Of a stretch of 64,000 nucleotides of DNA, positions 1 through 26,252 are shown one piece after another. This stretch comes from Fragum whitleyi. Lineage: Eukaryota; Mollusca; Bivalvia; Cardiida; Cardiidae. The notes under the pieces are model-generated. The model ran no database searches. It saw nothing but the letters and a program-made list of their open reading frames with translations, and had not been told where the DNA came from. The DNA is taken from the NCBI GenBank assembly GCA_948146395.1, contig OX411552.1:12260957-12324956 (forward strand). Direction: 5' to 3'. Both the position numbers and the translations under genes were made by a program. Position 1 is the first letter of the stretch, and each line of letters begins with the position of its first letter.

Positions 1-14926
<14,926 letters not shown>

Positions 14927-15414
14927 CTGGGGATGAACAATCAACCTAATGTTGCTGTAATTCAAAAGTGGATTGACCATTAGAAAACCTCATTTTATAT
15001 TTAGATGATAGTTATCTGCCATTTTGTTTTGAATCTTTTTTAAAATGAGGGGCTTTATCTAAGTCAACCTCACCTGTTAGCTGTTTGTTTTATGTCTGCG
15101 AAAATATTTTTTGCACGTATATGGTGTTTTCATACTCTTGAGTATTCTGAGGTACTTTTCATGACGTTAAGTGACAGGCCCAGCCATCTGCTAATTGCTC
15201 GTAACATTTCTGAGGATTTCATTTCGATGGCTCAGCGCAAAACAGTTGTAACTGCCTATATGTTTATAGGCAGTTACAACTGTTTCACACTGAGCCATCG
15301 ATTTTTGCAGCCTTGACTACTACTAAGCATGATAATCCTTTTCCTATGCAGTCCTGAATTTTAATGTTAAACATGTGATTTAAATATACTTTAGAAAAAC
15401 TTGCTGAAAATAAA
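14927..15414 (+). other. probable OSGEP 3' UTR with AATAAA at 15409-15414
   Basis: No coding sequence follows the stop. The first good AATAAA lies at 15409-15414, about 480 nt downstream. The stretch contains a near-perfect palindromic MITE (15224-15301) that would fold into a hairpin in the mRNA. The end of the UTR is inferred from the signal only. Confidence 0.55.
15224..15301. mobile_element. palindromic hairpin MITE, complete, in OSGEP 3' UTR
   Basis: Arms of 37 bp (TCGATGGCTCAG... / ...CTGAGCCATCGA) around a 4-base loop with about three mismatches; inner arm CAGTTGTAACTGCCTATA. Confidence 0.9.
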
Positions 15415-15611
15415 AGAATTGCTTGTTCCATTTTAATTCGCTGGTCGAAAGACAAGATGTATTATGGGATCATCCATGGTGTCCATCCGATTGATTTGAA
15501 GCTTAAAAGTTATGTTCCTCTCATGATTATGGATTGCATTACAGAACTGTGACTCTACTTAGGTTAAAATTTTGAGTTATTTCTGTTTTTCATACTTGGA
15601 CATGCAGCAGT

Positions 15612-15886
15612 ATGTCTGGCTTGTTTGCAATGTGGTAAGCGCGCTCGACTCATAACCTGGGGGTTGTGGGTTCAAGCCCCACCAGAGGAAGGTCTTGTAT
15701 TTGGGCAGGACACTTTACAGGCAGGTCCCCAGTCCACCCAGCTGTAAAAATGGGTAGCAGTGGTTAGAAACCATTGCCTCTCTATGTGCTGGATAAGAAG
15801 TGGAATGAGTTAGGACCACGATAGAAATAATAGTCAATCGACCCTTTATCGTGTTATCCTGGAGTAAAAAAAAACAAGAAAAAACA
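15612..15886 (+). mobile_element. tRNA-derived SINE downstream of OSGEP
   Basis: A box (TGGTAAGCGCG) and B box (GGTTCAAGCCC) at about 15630-15680, core CACCCAGCTGTAAAAATGGG near 15737, ending in an A-rich tail with A9 near 15867. It has the form of a tRNA-headed SINE. Confidence 0.82.
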
Positions 15887-16184
15887 CCACAATGGGTATA
15901 TCTTGTGATAATATGCCACCTTATTCCATAATGTCCCCACCATGTGATGACGACTGGCATATAGAGTTACCTGTATCAGAGTGCGATTGAGTGTTGGTGG
16001 GTATTCCATTCTTGTCTGACAAAGCTTCTTCATTCATGGATGAATTTCAATATTACTTGGCAGTTTTTCCCCTGGGTGAGTGCTCCTGTCATTAAAAAGG
16101 TACATCAAAAGAAGATATGTCCAAGGTTAAGGTCACTGCTGAAGGTTAAATTGATCATGGGTGAAAGTATTTATTTCCATGTCT

Positions 16185-17262
16185 TTATACGCCGCCGGAG
16201 GCGGACGTATATTGGCGTCATCTTCTCCGTCTGTCCATCCGTCCGTCCATCCGTCCGTCCATCCACTTTTCTTATCAACGCAACTCCTCCTAAACTTCTG
16301 GCTGGATCTTCTTGAAACTTGGTCAATGTTATCACCTCAATTGGTAGATGTGCATGAAGGAAGGATATTAGGGTTCGTTGATTTTTGCCTGAGTTATGCC
16401 CCTTGATAACTTAGTCTCTGGATCCACTTTTCTTGTCAACGCAACTCCTCCTAAGTTTCTGGCTGGATCTTCTTGAAACTTGGTCAATATAATCACCTCA
16501 ATTGGTAGATGTGCATGAAGGAATGATTTCATGGTTCGATGATTTTTGCCTGAATTATGCCCTTTAAAAACGTAGTCTCTTGGTCCACTTTTCTTGTCAA
16601 CGCAACTCCTCCTAAATTTCTGGCTGGATCTTCTTGAAACTTGGTCGAAGTAAGGATTTTATGGTTCGTTGATTTTTGCCTGAGTTATGCCCCTTAAAAA
16701 CTTAGTCTCTGGGGCTTATTGCCTCAGTTATGCCCTCCTAAAATTTAGTCTCTCGGGCTTATTGAAATTGCAGCCTTGTGAATGCAACTCTTCCTAAGTT
16801 TCTGGCTGGATCTAAATGAAACTTGGTGGATGTTATAACCGAAATTGGTAGATGAGCATGAAGTAAGGATTTTATGGTTCATTAATTTTACCCTAAATTA
16901 TGCCCCCTTAAAACTTAGTATCTAGGGCTTATTGAAATTGCAGCCTTTTGAACACAACTCCTCCTTACTTTTTGTCTTTATTTAAATGAAACTTGGTCAA
17001 TGTCATCACCATAATTTGTAGATGTACATGGATCAAGGATTTTATGGCTCATTTATTTCCCTGAATTATGTCCCCTTAAAACTTAATGCCTGGGGCTTAT
17101 TGAAATTGCAGCCTTGTGAAGGCAACTCCTCCTAACTTTTTGTCTTGATTCAAATGAAACTTGGTCATTTTCAATTTGGTTCTGTCAAAATAAGTAGTGT
17201 CTACAATTATTTTTGTGAAACAGCAGCAGTGGCGGCGTATTTTGTGACGATGGCACTCTTGT
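16185..17262 (-). mobile_element. AACAAGAG element with GGCGGCGTAT ends
   Basis: Reverse strand starts AACAAGAGTGCCATCGTCAC..ACGCCGCC and ends ACGTCCGCCTCCGGCGGCGT; about six ~170-bp monomers (CTTGAAACTTGGTCAAT) and a (GGAC/GGAT)n tract at 16222-16262. Confidence 0.83.
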
Positions 17263-17377
17263 TAACATATTGCTTCTCTTTTACAAATTTTTCATTTCAA
17301 ATTGCCCCCATCTTTAATTGTAATCTGCAACATCATTGAATTAGTCAAGTCTTAAATTTCATAACATGGGATAGGGT

Positions 17378-17650
17378 ACAGTTAACATAGTGAAATTGAC
17401 AAGGTGAATGACTTTGTATGATTTTGGAACAAATTTGAATGAATTTGTGGAGGGAGTTTTGAGTAAAACTAAATGTAATCTGATTTCCCGCATGTTGTTC
17501 CAGATGAACAAAATTAGCAATATTTATTACTTCCCTTGCATAAAATATGCATACAAGTTCTATAAATAGATTCCTATTTCTTCAAGAACCAATCAGAAGC
17601 TCATAATTCCAGTGATTTCAGTAAAATTGCCATTTTTTTCTAGCTATATT
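17378..17650 (+). repeat. dispersed repeat, also at 27350-27620
   Basis: Shares GTGAAATTGACAAGGTGAAT, GATGAACAAAAT..GCAATAT and TTCCTATTTCTTCAAGAACC with 27350-27620 (and its duplicate 31681-31950). Confidence 0.75.
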
Positions 17651-17652
17651 GT

Positions 17653-17850
17653 TAGCTCACCTGAGCACAAAGTGCTCTAGGTGAGCTATTGTGATCGTAC
17701 AATGTGCGTCGTCCGTCGTTCACAATTTCTTTAAACATCTACTCCTCCTAAACCGGTGGACCAATCTTGATGAAACTTGGCAGGGATATTCCTTGAGTCA
17801 AGCTCTACCAAGAAGTTCAAATAAATGAAATCCACCCTTAACTTTATGTT
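17653..17850 (-). mobile_element. 3' end of a GCTCACCTGAG element
   Basis: TTAGCTCACCTGAGCACAAAGTGCTC palindrome region, a short GTCGTCCGTCG tract and one monomer (GATGAAACTTGGCAGGGATA). The 5' part is missing. Confidence 0.75.
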
Positions 17851-18323
17851 TTTAACTGTATACACTGATGGTCTGAAGAAACTTTACGGTCAGGACCAAT
17901 AAATTGCATGGAAAGGCAAACTTTTGTGCACTTGCTTGCAAAGGGGGGTATTATTTGCAAAGTTTCCACTGCTGTGTTATAATGAACTCAGGGCTGGTTT
18001 ACCTCATGAACATCCTTCTGTAACAAAACATGCGTCACATTTTTCTCAGCAAGTATGAATCACAGCAATTAAATTCTCGGTATGGTTTATCAAATAGAGG
18101 TCATAGATGTCCCTTTCCAATTTCAGGTCTGTTGAATTTCTACTTTATTTGTTTTTGGCCTTTTGTTTGTCTGTCCGTTTATCCCCTGTAAACTTTAACA
18201 TTGACCACAATTTTTTATTGGTAAGGGATAGAGCCTTCATATTCCACATGAGTATTGCTTGTAACAAGACCTTTCTGTTGGTACCACTTTCAAGGTCATC
18301 TGTCAAGGTCAAGGTAATTTTTT

Positions 18324-18552
18324 TTAACCCTTTCCTGTTTTACAAAATTTTGGACCTGTCCAAATTCAAAGGTTTTGCAGACGAAAATTTAAAGTGGATT
18401 TAATTTGAAAAATAACCATTCTGTAGGGTAGAAAATAGTGTGAAAAAAAAAGAAATTGCTTGTCAGAAGCAATTTCTTCTTTTTTCACAATGTTTTCTGA
18501 ATCATAAAATCACATGCTCGTAAAAAGCAGGGTTTAAACAGCAAAGAGTTGA
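18324..18552 (+). mobile_element. TTAA MITE family 2
   Basis: TIR TTAACCCTTTCCTGTTT and inverse of TTAACCCTTTGCTGTTT; an inner hairpin AAGAAATTGCTT / AAGCAATTTCTT. The right TTAA has mutated to TTGA. Confidence 0.88.
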
Positions 18553-18739
18553 GGTAAAATACTTGGAACTTTAAGAATTAATATTAACTTTAAGAATTGC
18601 CATGAACTACAGTATTGAATTTAGATTTGCTGAAGATTACAGTATCAGATTACTTTATCTGAAGAATTGCAGTGACCTTGGTGTTTAATTGACCAAAACA
18701 TTAAATTTAATAATATAATATCTTTATATTTACCATTCT

Positions 18740-20690
18740 GTGCTGAGCCCAAGTCTACCCCCAGGGGTATGATATGAACAAAATTGGTAAAGGTCCAGAA
18801 TATTATGCTATATACCAAAATATAAAGGCTCTATGGTTTAAGAGAAGATGTTTAAAGATTTCGCACTTTGTTTCTATGCACAGAAAGTACTTACAGATCA
18901 TTTTTATCGTACAGGGTTTTTATTCCCCCTTAATTTTTCTGTAATGCTGATTTATAATGCAGCAATGCTGAAAATATTTCCTGGTAAACATGAATTATCA
19001 TCATCTCTAATTGTTTCAAAAACAATTCAAACATCCTGAATAATATCTTTTTGAGATGTTTTAAAATTGCCCTTCTAAATGTCTGTGATTCTTATATTTA
19101 AGGTAGTGGACCAATAACAGCTCTGCAATGTTTCTGAAGTAATCACTTTAACAGTGAAAATCATTTGGAAACCTCGGTAAAGATTGTGAAAGAACATGTT
19201 TGCCAAAATGTTGCGGAACTATTATGGGTCCACTACCTTAATGCATGTCCTTTTAAGTTGCTGTTGTTATGCACCATCTTCACAGAAAATGCCTCCATGT
19301 TTCTTTGCCTATAATTCACTGAAGGGAATGGTTGAATTAATGATTTTGACCAACATACAATGAACAATGGCATAAGGCCCATTACCTTATAATGTATTGA
19401 AAATTAAAAAAGGCTTTGTACTTTTATGCCATCTTTTATTTTTGCCCACCAAGTTTTGTATGTTTTTTTTTGCCAAAATTTCGTTTTTGAATATTTATCC
19501 CAGCTTCATGTATTATTCAATTATCAAAACTTACAGAAGACAGAGACCCGTACTAGACAAGTTCTATTCGTGCTATCTTTAGGAAATTTGAATAATGTCC
19601 CTTCGCCATATATTACATAAATACGCATTTAGAATCACTTGTATTGCTGATCAAATGCGTTTTTTATCCCCTTCAATATCTAAAAATGCCTTTTTGTTGA
19701 TTTTAAATGCATTTTCACACATAAAAGCATCTCTGTGGCTCAGTGTAAAACGGGAATTGGGCCGAGGTGGAGCTGAAATTTGACCCAAGAGGTTTGATAT
19801 GAACATACTTGATAAAGGTCCAATAGATTATGCTACCTACAAAATATGAAGGATTTCCACCTTCTGGTTTCAGAGAACATTTGTTATAGATTTTGTAGTT
19901 TGCTTCTATGTTAAACAGGATGGGCCTGTGGAGAGCTAAAATATAACCCCAAGGCTATGATAAGCACAAACTTGGTAGAGTTCAACTAGATGATGCTTCA
20001 TACTGAATATAAAAGTGGTCTGCCTTCTGTTATCAAAAAAAAAGATTCTTGAATGTTTCATTCTTTCAGTTTCTATTTAAAAAGGGATGCGCCCTGGCAA
20101 AGCCAAAATCTGACCCGAGGATCATGAGACAAACAAACTTCATAGAGGTCTACTTGATGATACTAAAGTTCCGCAATGTAGAGTGAGTGATCAAACGTCA
20201 ATTTTGTCTATACAGGTATAGACAAAAATAACCTTTGATCACTCACTTAAACTTGTGGATCTATACATGCCAAAAATAAGATTTGTCTGCCTTGTGGTTT
20301 CAGAGAAGAAGATCTTTGAAGATTTGATTCTATGTAAAAAGGCATGCGCTCCAGGTGGAGCCCTAATATAACCCTAGGGTCTTGATATGAAAAAACTTAG
20401 TAGAAGTCCACTAGATGATGCTAAATACCAAATATGAAAGCTGTCTGACTTTGGTTTCAGAGAAGATTTTTAAAGATTTTCCAATTTTAACCCTTTTTTT
20501 TGCCATGGCAACAAGAGTTAAGGGTGGATTTCATTTATTTGAATAAACTTAGTAGAGCTTGACCCAAGGACATCCCTGCCAAGTTTCATCAAGATTGGTC
20601 TACGGGTTTAGGAGATGTTAAGAGAAATTGTGGACGTCGCATGACCGACGACAGACATTAAACAATCATATAGCTCGATCACCTTGTGCA
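18740..20690 (+). mobile_element. degraded GCTCACCTGAG-type monomer array
   Basis: Monomers with TGATATGAACAAA..GGTAGAGGTCC and TACCAAATATGAAAGCTGTC near 18760, 19790, 19960, 20110 and 20380; ends in AAGTTTCATCAAGATTGGTC and GACGACAGACATT. Interrupted by the family 3 MITE (19098) and a 33-bp-arm palindrome at 20178-20249. About 19245-19740 looks unique and non-coding. Confidence 0.65.
19098..19241. mobile_element. TTAA MITE family 3 (palindromic)
   Basis: Ends TTAAGGTAGTGGACC / GGTCCACTACCTTAA; long inverted arms meet in the middle (AACCTCGGTAAA). Orientation is ambiguous. Confidence 0.88.
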
Positions 20691-20945
20691 CTTCATTTTT
20701 GGTCAAAGAGAAATTTCAATAGAAATAGTGATTCAGTATATGTATAATGTCTATCACTTGTATGTTTATTATAGCTATCAGCTGACATTTAGCATAACAA
20801 GACCCAAAGCGGATATATACATTTTATCAGACAATTATTATTATACCACCCATGGATAAATAACCCATAGATGATGACAAACATGGAAAGGTACTTTGAA
20901 GTTTTGTTAGAATGACTGCAATGTTTTCTACAACAAAATGTGAAC

Positions 20946-21750
20946 AAGATAACAAGAGGGCCATAGTGGCACTAAATCGCTCACCTGAGTGAACTGTCAA
21001 AAATCTGTTTAAAGTAGACTTAGAAAGGATGAGGAATTCTGACAAAATTTCAGGATGATTGGGCAAAAAAAGATTCCTCTACACACGGAATAGGGTGTTA
21101 AAAATAATTTAACTTGGACATAACAAATAAGGAAAATAATGTCCAAGTCAAATTGGAGGCCATTTTAAAACCAGGGAAATTTGTTACTTTAAAATTTTGT
21201 CTTGCAAGATTTGAATATTTGGTCATTGCCTGTATAAAGTTCCAGTTCTATTGAATAAAAAATTCAGGAGGATTTTGCAACACAAACTTACAAGTATATT
21301 TGTACAAAGAGAAAAGTTCAAGGGAAAAAAGGATAAACTGGGGGGAAAGAAATTGTCCAAAACTATGTCTTGAATAACTTAATCAATTGAGATCAGTATT
21401 TTTAATCAGTTTCACTACTATTGAATGAAAACTGCAGGAGTTAAAAATGACTAGTATATATGCACAGAGAGTACAAACAGTATTTCAATTCGAAGGGAGA
21501 TAATTTCTAAACCTGGGGGAGTTGAGTGACACAAAATGAATAGTATATCTGCACAAAATGGAAAATAATCCAAGTTCTTGTGAGGTTATTCTTGAAGAAG
21601 GGGGAGTTCAGAGTTCAAAATTGTGTTTTGCAAAACTTCAATATGTGATCAATGTTTGCATGAAGTTTCATTGCTATCAAATGAAAACTGAAGGATCAAA
21701 TGAAAACTGAAGGAGGAATTTCCAAATCATAATGACTAGTATACATGTAA
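20946..21750 (+). mobile_element. AACAAGAG element head plus a different monomer array
   Basis: AACAAGAGGGCCATAGTGGC..TCGCTCACCTGAG at 20946-20990, then after ~100 bp monomers resembling those at 42840-43380 (TCTTGCAAGATTTGAATAT, AAGTTCAAGGG). Confidence 0.6.
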
Positions 21751-21859
21751 TAAATGCACAAAGAGGAACATGGTGTGTTTGTCAAAAGCTAAAGCCTCTG
21801 CATCTGCCATTTTTTCAAAACGGGTGTTTTGAATTGAAGTAAAGTGACCTTGATATTTT

Positions 21860-22870
21860 CTGTTGGCCTTGACTTATTTATCTATATATAGATCTTTTTT
21901 TCAAGCATAAATGTGAAATATGGAGTCTCTATCACTTACAAATCAAAAGTTATGGCCAATGTTAAATTTCAAATTTATATATTTGACCATGAAAATGACC
22001 TTGATTAATGACTTTAAAATTGGAACAAACAGAAAGGTCTTGTGAAATGCAGAGCAGGTGTGAAATATGAAGTCTCTACCTCTTACAACTTAAAAGTTAT
22101 TGCAAATATTTACTTTACCTTGAAGATGGAACCTACAGAAAGGTTTTTAAATTTACACATATTTGGCCTTGAACTGACCTTGACTGATGACTTTGAAGTT
22201 GACACCAACAGAAAAGTCTTGTCACAAGCAATACACATGTAGAATTTTGAGTCCCTATCTCTTAAATGTCTAAAATTAAGGTCAATCTTATTTTTTCTGT
22301 TGAAATTAAGTGAGCTTGAAAATATATGACATTGACTCATAACCTTGAAAATGGTTCCTAGAGCAAAGACTTGTCACAAGTAATCAGGGCTCGTGTTTGA
22401 CCCTTAAACCAGGGTTTTGACCCCCAAAATTGAAAATACCTTAATTTTGCCCCCCTTGAGGGAAATTATTAAGGGTCAGAACATGGTTTTTCACCTAAGA
22501 TTTCTACAAATTACTATCTAAAAGTTCTACAAATTAATTCCTTGCACATTTCATATCATTAAAAGAAACAGTCAAGGTGACTCTTAAATATGCAAAACTC
22601 CACTTATAATTTGCTTTTTCTGTCATTTTGACCCCTTTAATTTCAGATGTGACCCCCAGAATTTCTTAGGTCAGGGGTCAATGACTCCCCATTATCAAAC
22701 ACTAACACGAGCCCTGAGCAATACTCATGTGAAGTATGAAGTCTCTTCCACTTAGAAGTCAAAAGGTAGGGCCATAGAAAAAATATAAATTTTACATAAA
22801 TGACCTTACTGATGATCTTGAAGTTGGCAACAACAAAAATTTCTAGTCGCAAGCAATACACAATTGAAAT
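21860..22870 (+). repeat. ~165-bp monomer array split by a MITE
   Basis: GAAAGGTCTTGTGAAATGC / AGTCTTGTCACAAGCAATAC monomers at about 22030, 22210, 22370 and 22840; the array is interrupted at 22385-22716. Confidence 0.7.
22385..22716. mobile_element. hAT-like MITE, CAGGGCTCGTGTT ends
   Basis: CAGGGCTCGTGTT / AACACGAGCCCTG inverted ends, 332 bp. Left flank ends CACAAGTAAT and right flank starts AGCAATACTC, matching the unbroken monomer text CACAAGCAATAC; so 6 bp (AGTAAT/AGCAAT) look duplicated. Confidence 0.82.
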
Positions 22871-23125
22871 ATCAAGTCTCAAGCTCTCACATGTGAAGAG
22901 TAATTGTCAATTTAAAAGTTTTGGGAGGGGTGAAACAAACAGACAGGTAAAAAACAATATTGTTTCTTTCAAAACTTACAAGTGATCAATGTTTGCATGA
23001 AGTTTCATAAATTTTGAATGAAAACTACAGGAGTTTGTGACACAAAATTGGTAGTATAATGTCTAGCCGAACAGATAGACAGATTCCAGTATACTCCCTA
23101 AATCATTATGTTTGCAAGGTTAAAA

Positions 23126-23682
23126 CTAGAACTGTCGCAGAGCTTACTTATACCCCCCACAAGCACTTTGTCCAGATGCAAGTGCTGTTACAGATATCAA
23201 GGTCATATGCAGCATTTGCATGAAGTCTCATGATTGTAGGTCGCTTGGTTCTTAAATTAGAGTAAGGAAATGAAAATTGAACAAAAATTGACTGTGACCT
23301 TGACCTTTGACCTATGTGAAATTGGGCACTTCCTTGAGTCATAAACAAAATTTGCATAAAGTTTCATGATTCTAGGTCACTTGGTTTTTGAGTAAGAGTC
23401 CGGAAACAAAAATTGAACAAAAATTGACTGTGACCTTGACCTTTGACCTATGTGCCCCAAAAACAATAGGGCACTTCCTTGGGTTATAAGAAACATTTGT
23501 ATAAAGTTTCATGATTGTAGGTCACTTGGTTCTTGAGTTAGGGTCCAGAAACGAAAAGGTCTACGGTTCGATGGACGGACAGACAGATGTTGATGGACCG
23601 ATTGACAGACAGACAGACATGGTGAAACCAATTTACCCCCCTCTACTTCGTAGGTGGGGTGGGGGTGGTATGGGGGGGTATA
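23126..23682 (+). mobile_element. AACTAGAACTGTCGC element, ~125-bp monomers
   Basis: Start AACTAGAACTGTCGCAGAG; monomers TTTCATGATT..TAGGTCACTTGGTT at 23225, 23350, 23500; GGACGGACAGACAG tract; end TACCCCC..CTACTTCGTAGGTGGGG. Related: 45358-45880 (no tail) and tail at 50330-50458. Confidence 0.8.
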
Positions 23683-23689
23683 AATAAGA

Positions 23690-25075
23690 TAAAGTCATAA
23701 TGGGCTTAAATAACCAAGACTTATTTGAATTACAAGGTTTTATTCACTCAATATTTACAAGTGAACAGTATATTCAACACTAAACACATATCCCTAACAG
23801 GAATTTATCACAAACCAAGGAAACAAGTATAATAATCTCTAACTTATCAGACTCTTTTCATGTCCAAAGTTAGATTCCAGCACCCAGTTGCATAAAAGAT
23901 AACCATTGGTTAAATATAGCTAGGAAGACAATTTTCACCCAACCAGGTTTGTTATTTATATTATTTGTTATTTTTTATTATTTATATTTGTACCAATTGA
24001 AATAACAATCCTTTTTGGCTTAAATTCACTTTCTGGCAAAAATTCATTTAATACAACCAGTTCCTGTTGGCTCTATTATTCTGTGTTATTATTCAATTGG
24101 CAGGGCATGGCTAAGTCATGACGTAATTTGGACAGTTTACTTTTCAATAGTTTGGGTTCTTTCAAAGGTGAGTCTGCAATTATCATAAATGTGTGCAAAT
24201 AACTGTACCCTTAAACCAAAAGGATTCATGTGTTCGGAGAAAGTGTAGACATTTGATCATTTGAAATGAAATCATACTAGGCTTTGGTAACCAACCTATT
24301 ATTAAAGGTCTCAAGTTATTCATTTCAACTATCAAGAGAAGAAGTTTTTTTTTAAATAAAGGCTGTTTTACCTCAACTTTCAGTGCATCAACCTGTTACT
24401 TAGGCTACGCCCTGCCAGGGCAATAATCATGGATTATAACCAAACAACAAGTTTTACAATCTGGAAAATCTAGTAAACCAAAACAAGACTTGTTGCACTG
24501 TCAACAAAGAATTAAATCTACACATGATAACAAACAGATTTGGGAAAAAATATTATAAAGAAAAGCTGCTTATGACAAGTTTTATTGTTGTTGTTTTTCA
24601 CACCTTCTTCTACTCAGTATAAAAAAATTGACTATATACTTAAGTTTCTGTAATGCCTTCCTACACAGAAGCTTTTTGCAGACCCTTTTACTATAACTAA
24701 ACAACCTGTTTGTTATTATTCTTAACCTCTGACTCAAGTGCATTAACAAGAGAAAGACATGAGCACTTTTGGTGTCCATGCTCGGCTGTTTGGTGCTGAA
24801 AAGTGGACAATTAAAAGCTAAAAAGGGGGCATATTTTACAAGAAAATCACATTAAGTTGTTAATCAAATTAACTTCATCCTGCAGAATTTTAAGTGTAAA
24901 TCAAAAATTCCCTTATTTTTGTGACATTTTAACCTGTCTAGCTAATTTCTTCTTCACAATATTCACAAAACAGGTTCAAAAGGACTCATTGGTTGGGATC
25001 TTTGGGGTCCTTTATCATTGAATAGAGTTTTACACGGCTTTCAACATTTTTCAGTTATATCACAGGGACTGGAGC
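23690..25075. other. no recognisable gene or clear repeat
   Basis: Mostly unique-looking AT-rich DNA between the two convergent genes. TTTATT at 23740 and 24578 could be minus-strand poly(A) signals. Around 24905-25019 is the first copy of a ~115-bp direct repeat (second at 25212-25327). A fragment of the CGGCTGT family is at about 24780-24840. Confidence 0.5.
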
Positions 25076-25077
25076 AC

Positions 25078-25203
25078 CTAACAAAGGATTCCTGGTATTT
25101 CTCTCACCACTACAACCACCACATTCTTTCCTAGCCTCCAGCTGCTATCTCACATAGGTCTACAATTATCAACCCATTGTTGGGGGACAAATAGTTGGAA
25201 AGA
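25078..25203 (-). mobile_element. SINE tail fragment (no tRNA head)
   Basis: Shares GGATTCCTGGTATTTCTCTC and TAGCCTCCAGCTGCTAT with the SINE at 55583-55787 but lacks the promoter head. Flanked by ~115-bp direct repeats (about 24905-25019 and 25212-25327). Confidence 0.7.
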
Positions 25204-25460
25204 AGTGTAATTAAAAAATTCCCTTATTTTTGTGACATTTTAACCGGTCTGGCTAATTTCTTCCACACAATATACACAAAACAGGTTCAAAAGGACTCAT
25301 TGGTTGGGATCTTTGGGGTCCTTTATGAAAGTTTGCGTGTCCCTGCTTAGATGTATGCTATTTCTTTTAAGAACTAACCTTGTTTTTACACGAATTTTGA
25401 GACATTCCCTGGTTAAAGGGAAAGAAATGTTTGGATATTTAGTACCTATGGGCTGAACTT

Positions 25461-25507
25461 CAGAAAAGAATTGAAGACTGTCTTAAACAGTCTTCAATTC
25501 TTTTCTG
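25461..25507. repeat. perfect 21-bp inverted repeat
   Basis: CAGAAAAGAATTGAAGACTG(T), 5-base loop CTTAA, exact inverse. Likely the centre of a small palindromic MITE. Confidence 0.85.
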
Positions 25508-25639
25508 CAGCTAATTCCCAGAGGGTCTTTGGGACTCACATCAAACAGATTGAAGGGTCCTGGACTTATAAGAGAGTATTAGGCTCACAAAACCTGCATC
25601 CATTAAAACCCTTCGATATTAAAGTAAACCTTATCAATA

Positions 25640-26112
25640 TATAGAGAATAATTGTTTGTTTCAGTGTAAGATCAATTTATATTCATTGAGTGAACAACGA
25701 AAGCTATATTTTCACATGTGGTGGAGCCACTAGTGAAAATGTAGCTTTTGTTGTTCACAAAATGAAATATTAATCAATCTTACTCGAAAAACAAACTTCT
25801 ATTTCTTTATTGCAAAAATGAGACAAAATGTGCCATTTTGCATGTGATTGCCATGCAACGTTCATTGTGACATCATTTATTTCCCCACGCATAGATGGCG
25901 TCAGATAGAATGAAATGCACAAAAGCAGGGTATAAGTTTTTGATAATTTCACTGCTTTTGAGGTGAGATTATCAAGTGATAATTTACCGTTATTTTCCTG
26001 ATAAACCACAGAAAAACACAAGAGAAAAGCTGTACTTAGACTATACTTTCCATTGAACTTTGTTTCATGCAGGAATAAGCTAAAAGTGAATGGCAAAAGA
26101 AGGGTTATGTTG
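25640..26112 (-). other. OXA1L 3' UTR candidate overlapping a foldback repeat
   Basis: Downstream of the OXA1L stop on the minus strand. AATAAA (minus) occurs at about 25876-25881 and 25806-25811, both inside a copy of the dispersed foldback repeat also seen at 5030-5660 and 10090-10900. If either is used, the polyadenylation signal is supplied by the repeat. Confidence 0.35.
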
Positions 26113-26252
26113 TTATGTCACTTTTACTTGTTTCTTTCGTGGATTGTAAGCGTATGTTTTAGGAATAGCTCCCTCACCTGCCTCCTTGAATGTCATTTCC
26201 GACACCGCTTTTCTATCTTCTAGCTGTCTTTGATGTTTAAATTTGTTCAACC
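26113..26252 (-). CDS. OXA1L: OXA1L terminal exon (basic C-tail)
   Basis: Minus strand: acceptor ATTATTACAG, then two bases completing Arg and 45 codons: LNKFKHQRQLEDRKAVSEMT, FKEAGEGAIPKTYAYNPRKK, QVKVT, stop TAA at 26113-26115. The charged helix followed by G.IPKT(Y/F).YNP matches the matrix-facing, ribosome-contacting tail of OXA1L (human: GPLRQTFTHNP). It lies 96 bp from the start of the tandem duplication. Confidence 0.88.

Noticed and set aside
24076..24173. Possible minus-strand terminal exon (SPLKEPKLLKSKLSKLRHDL...) upstream of an AATAAA at 23740
   Set aside because: Has an AG acceptor and stop, but no recognisable homology; the OXA1L C-terminus is already explained by 26113-26252, so there is no gene to attach it to.
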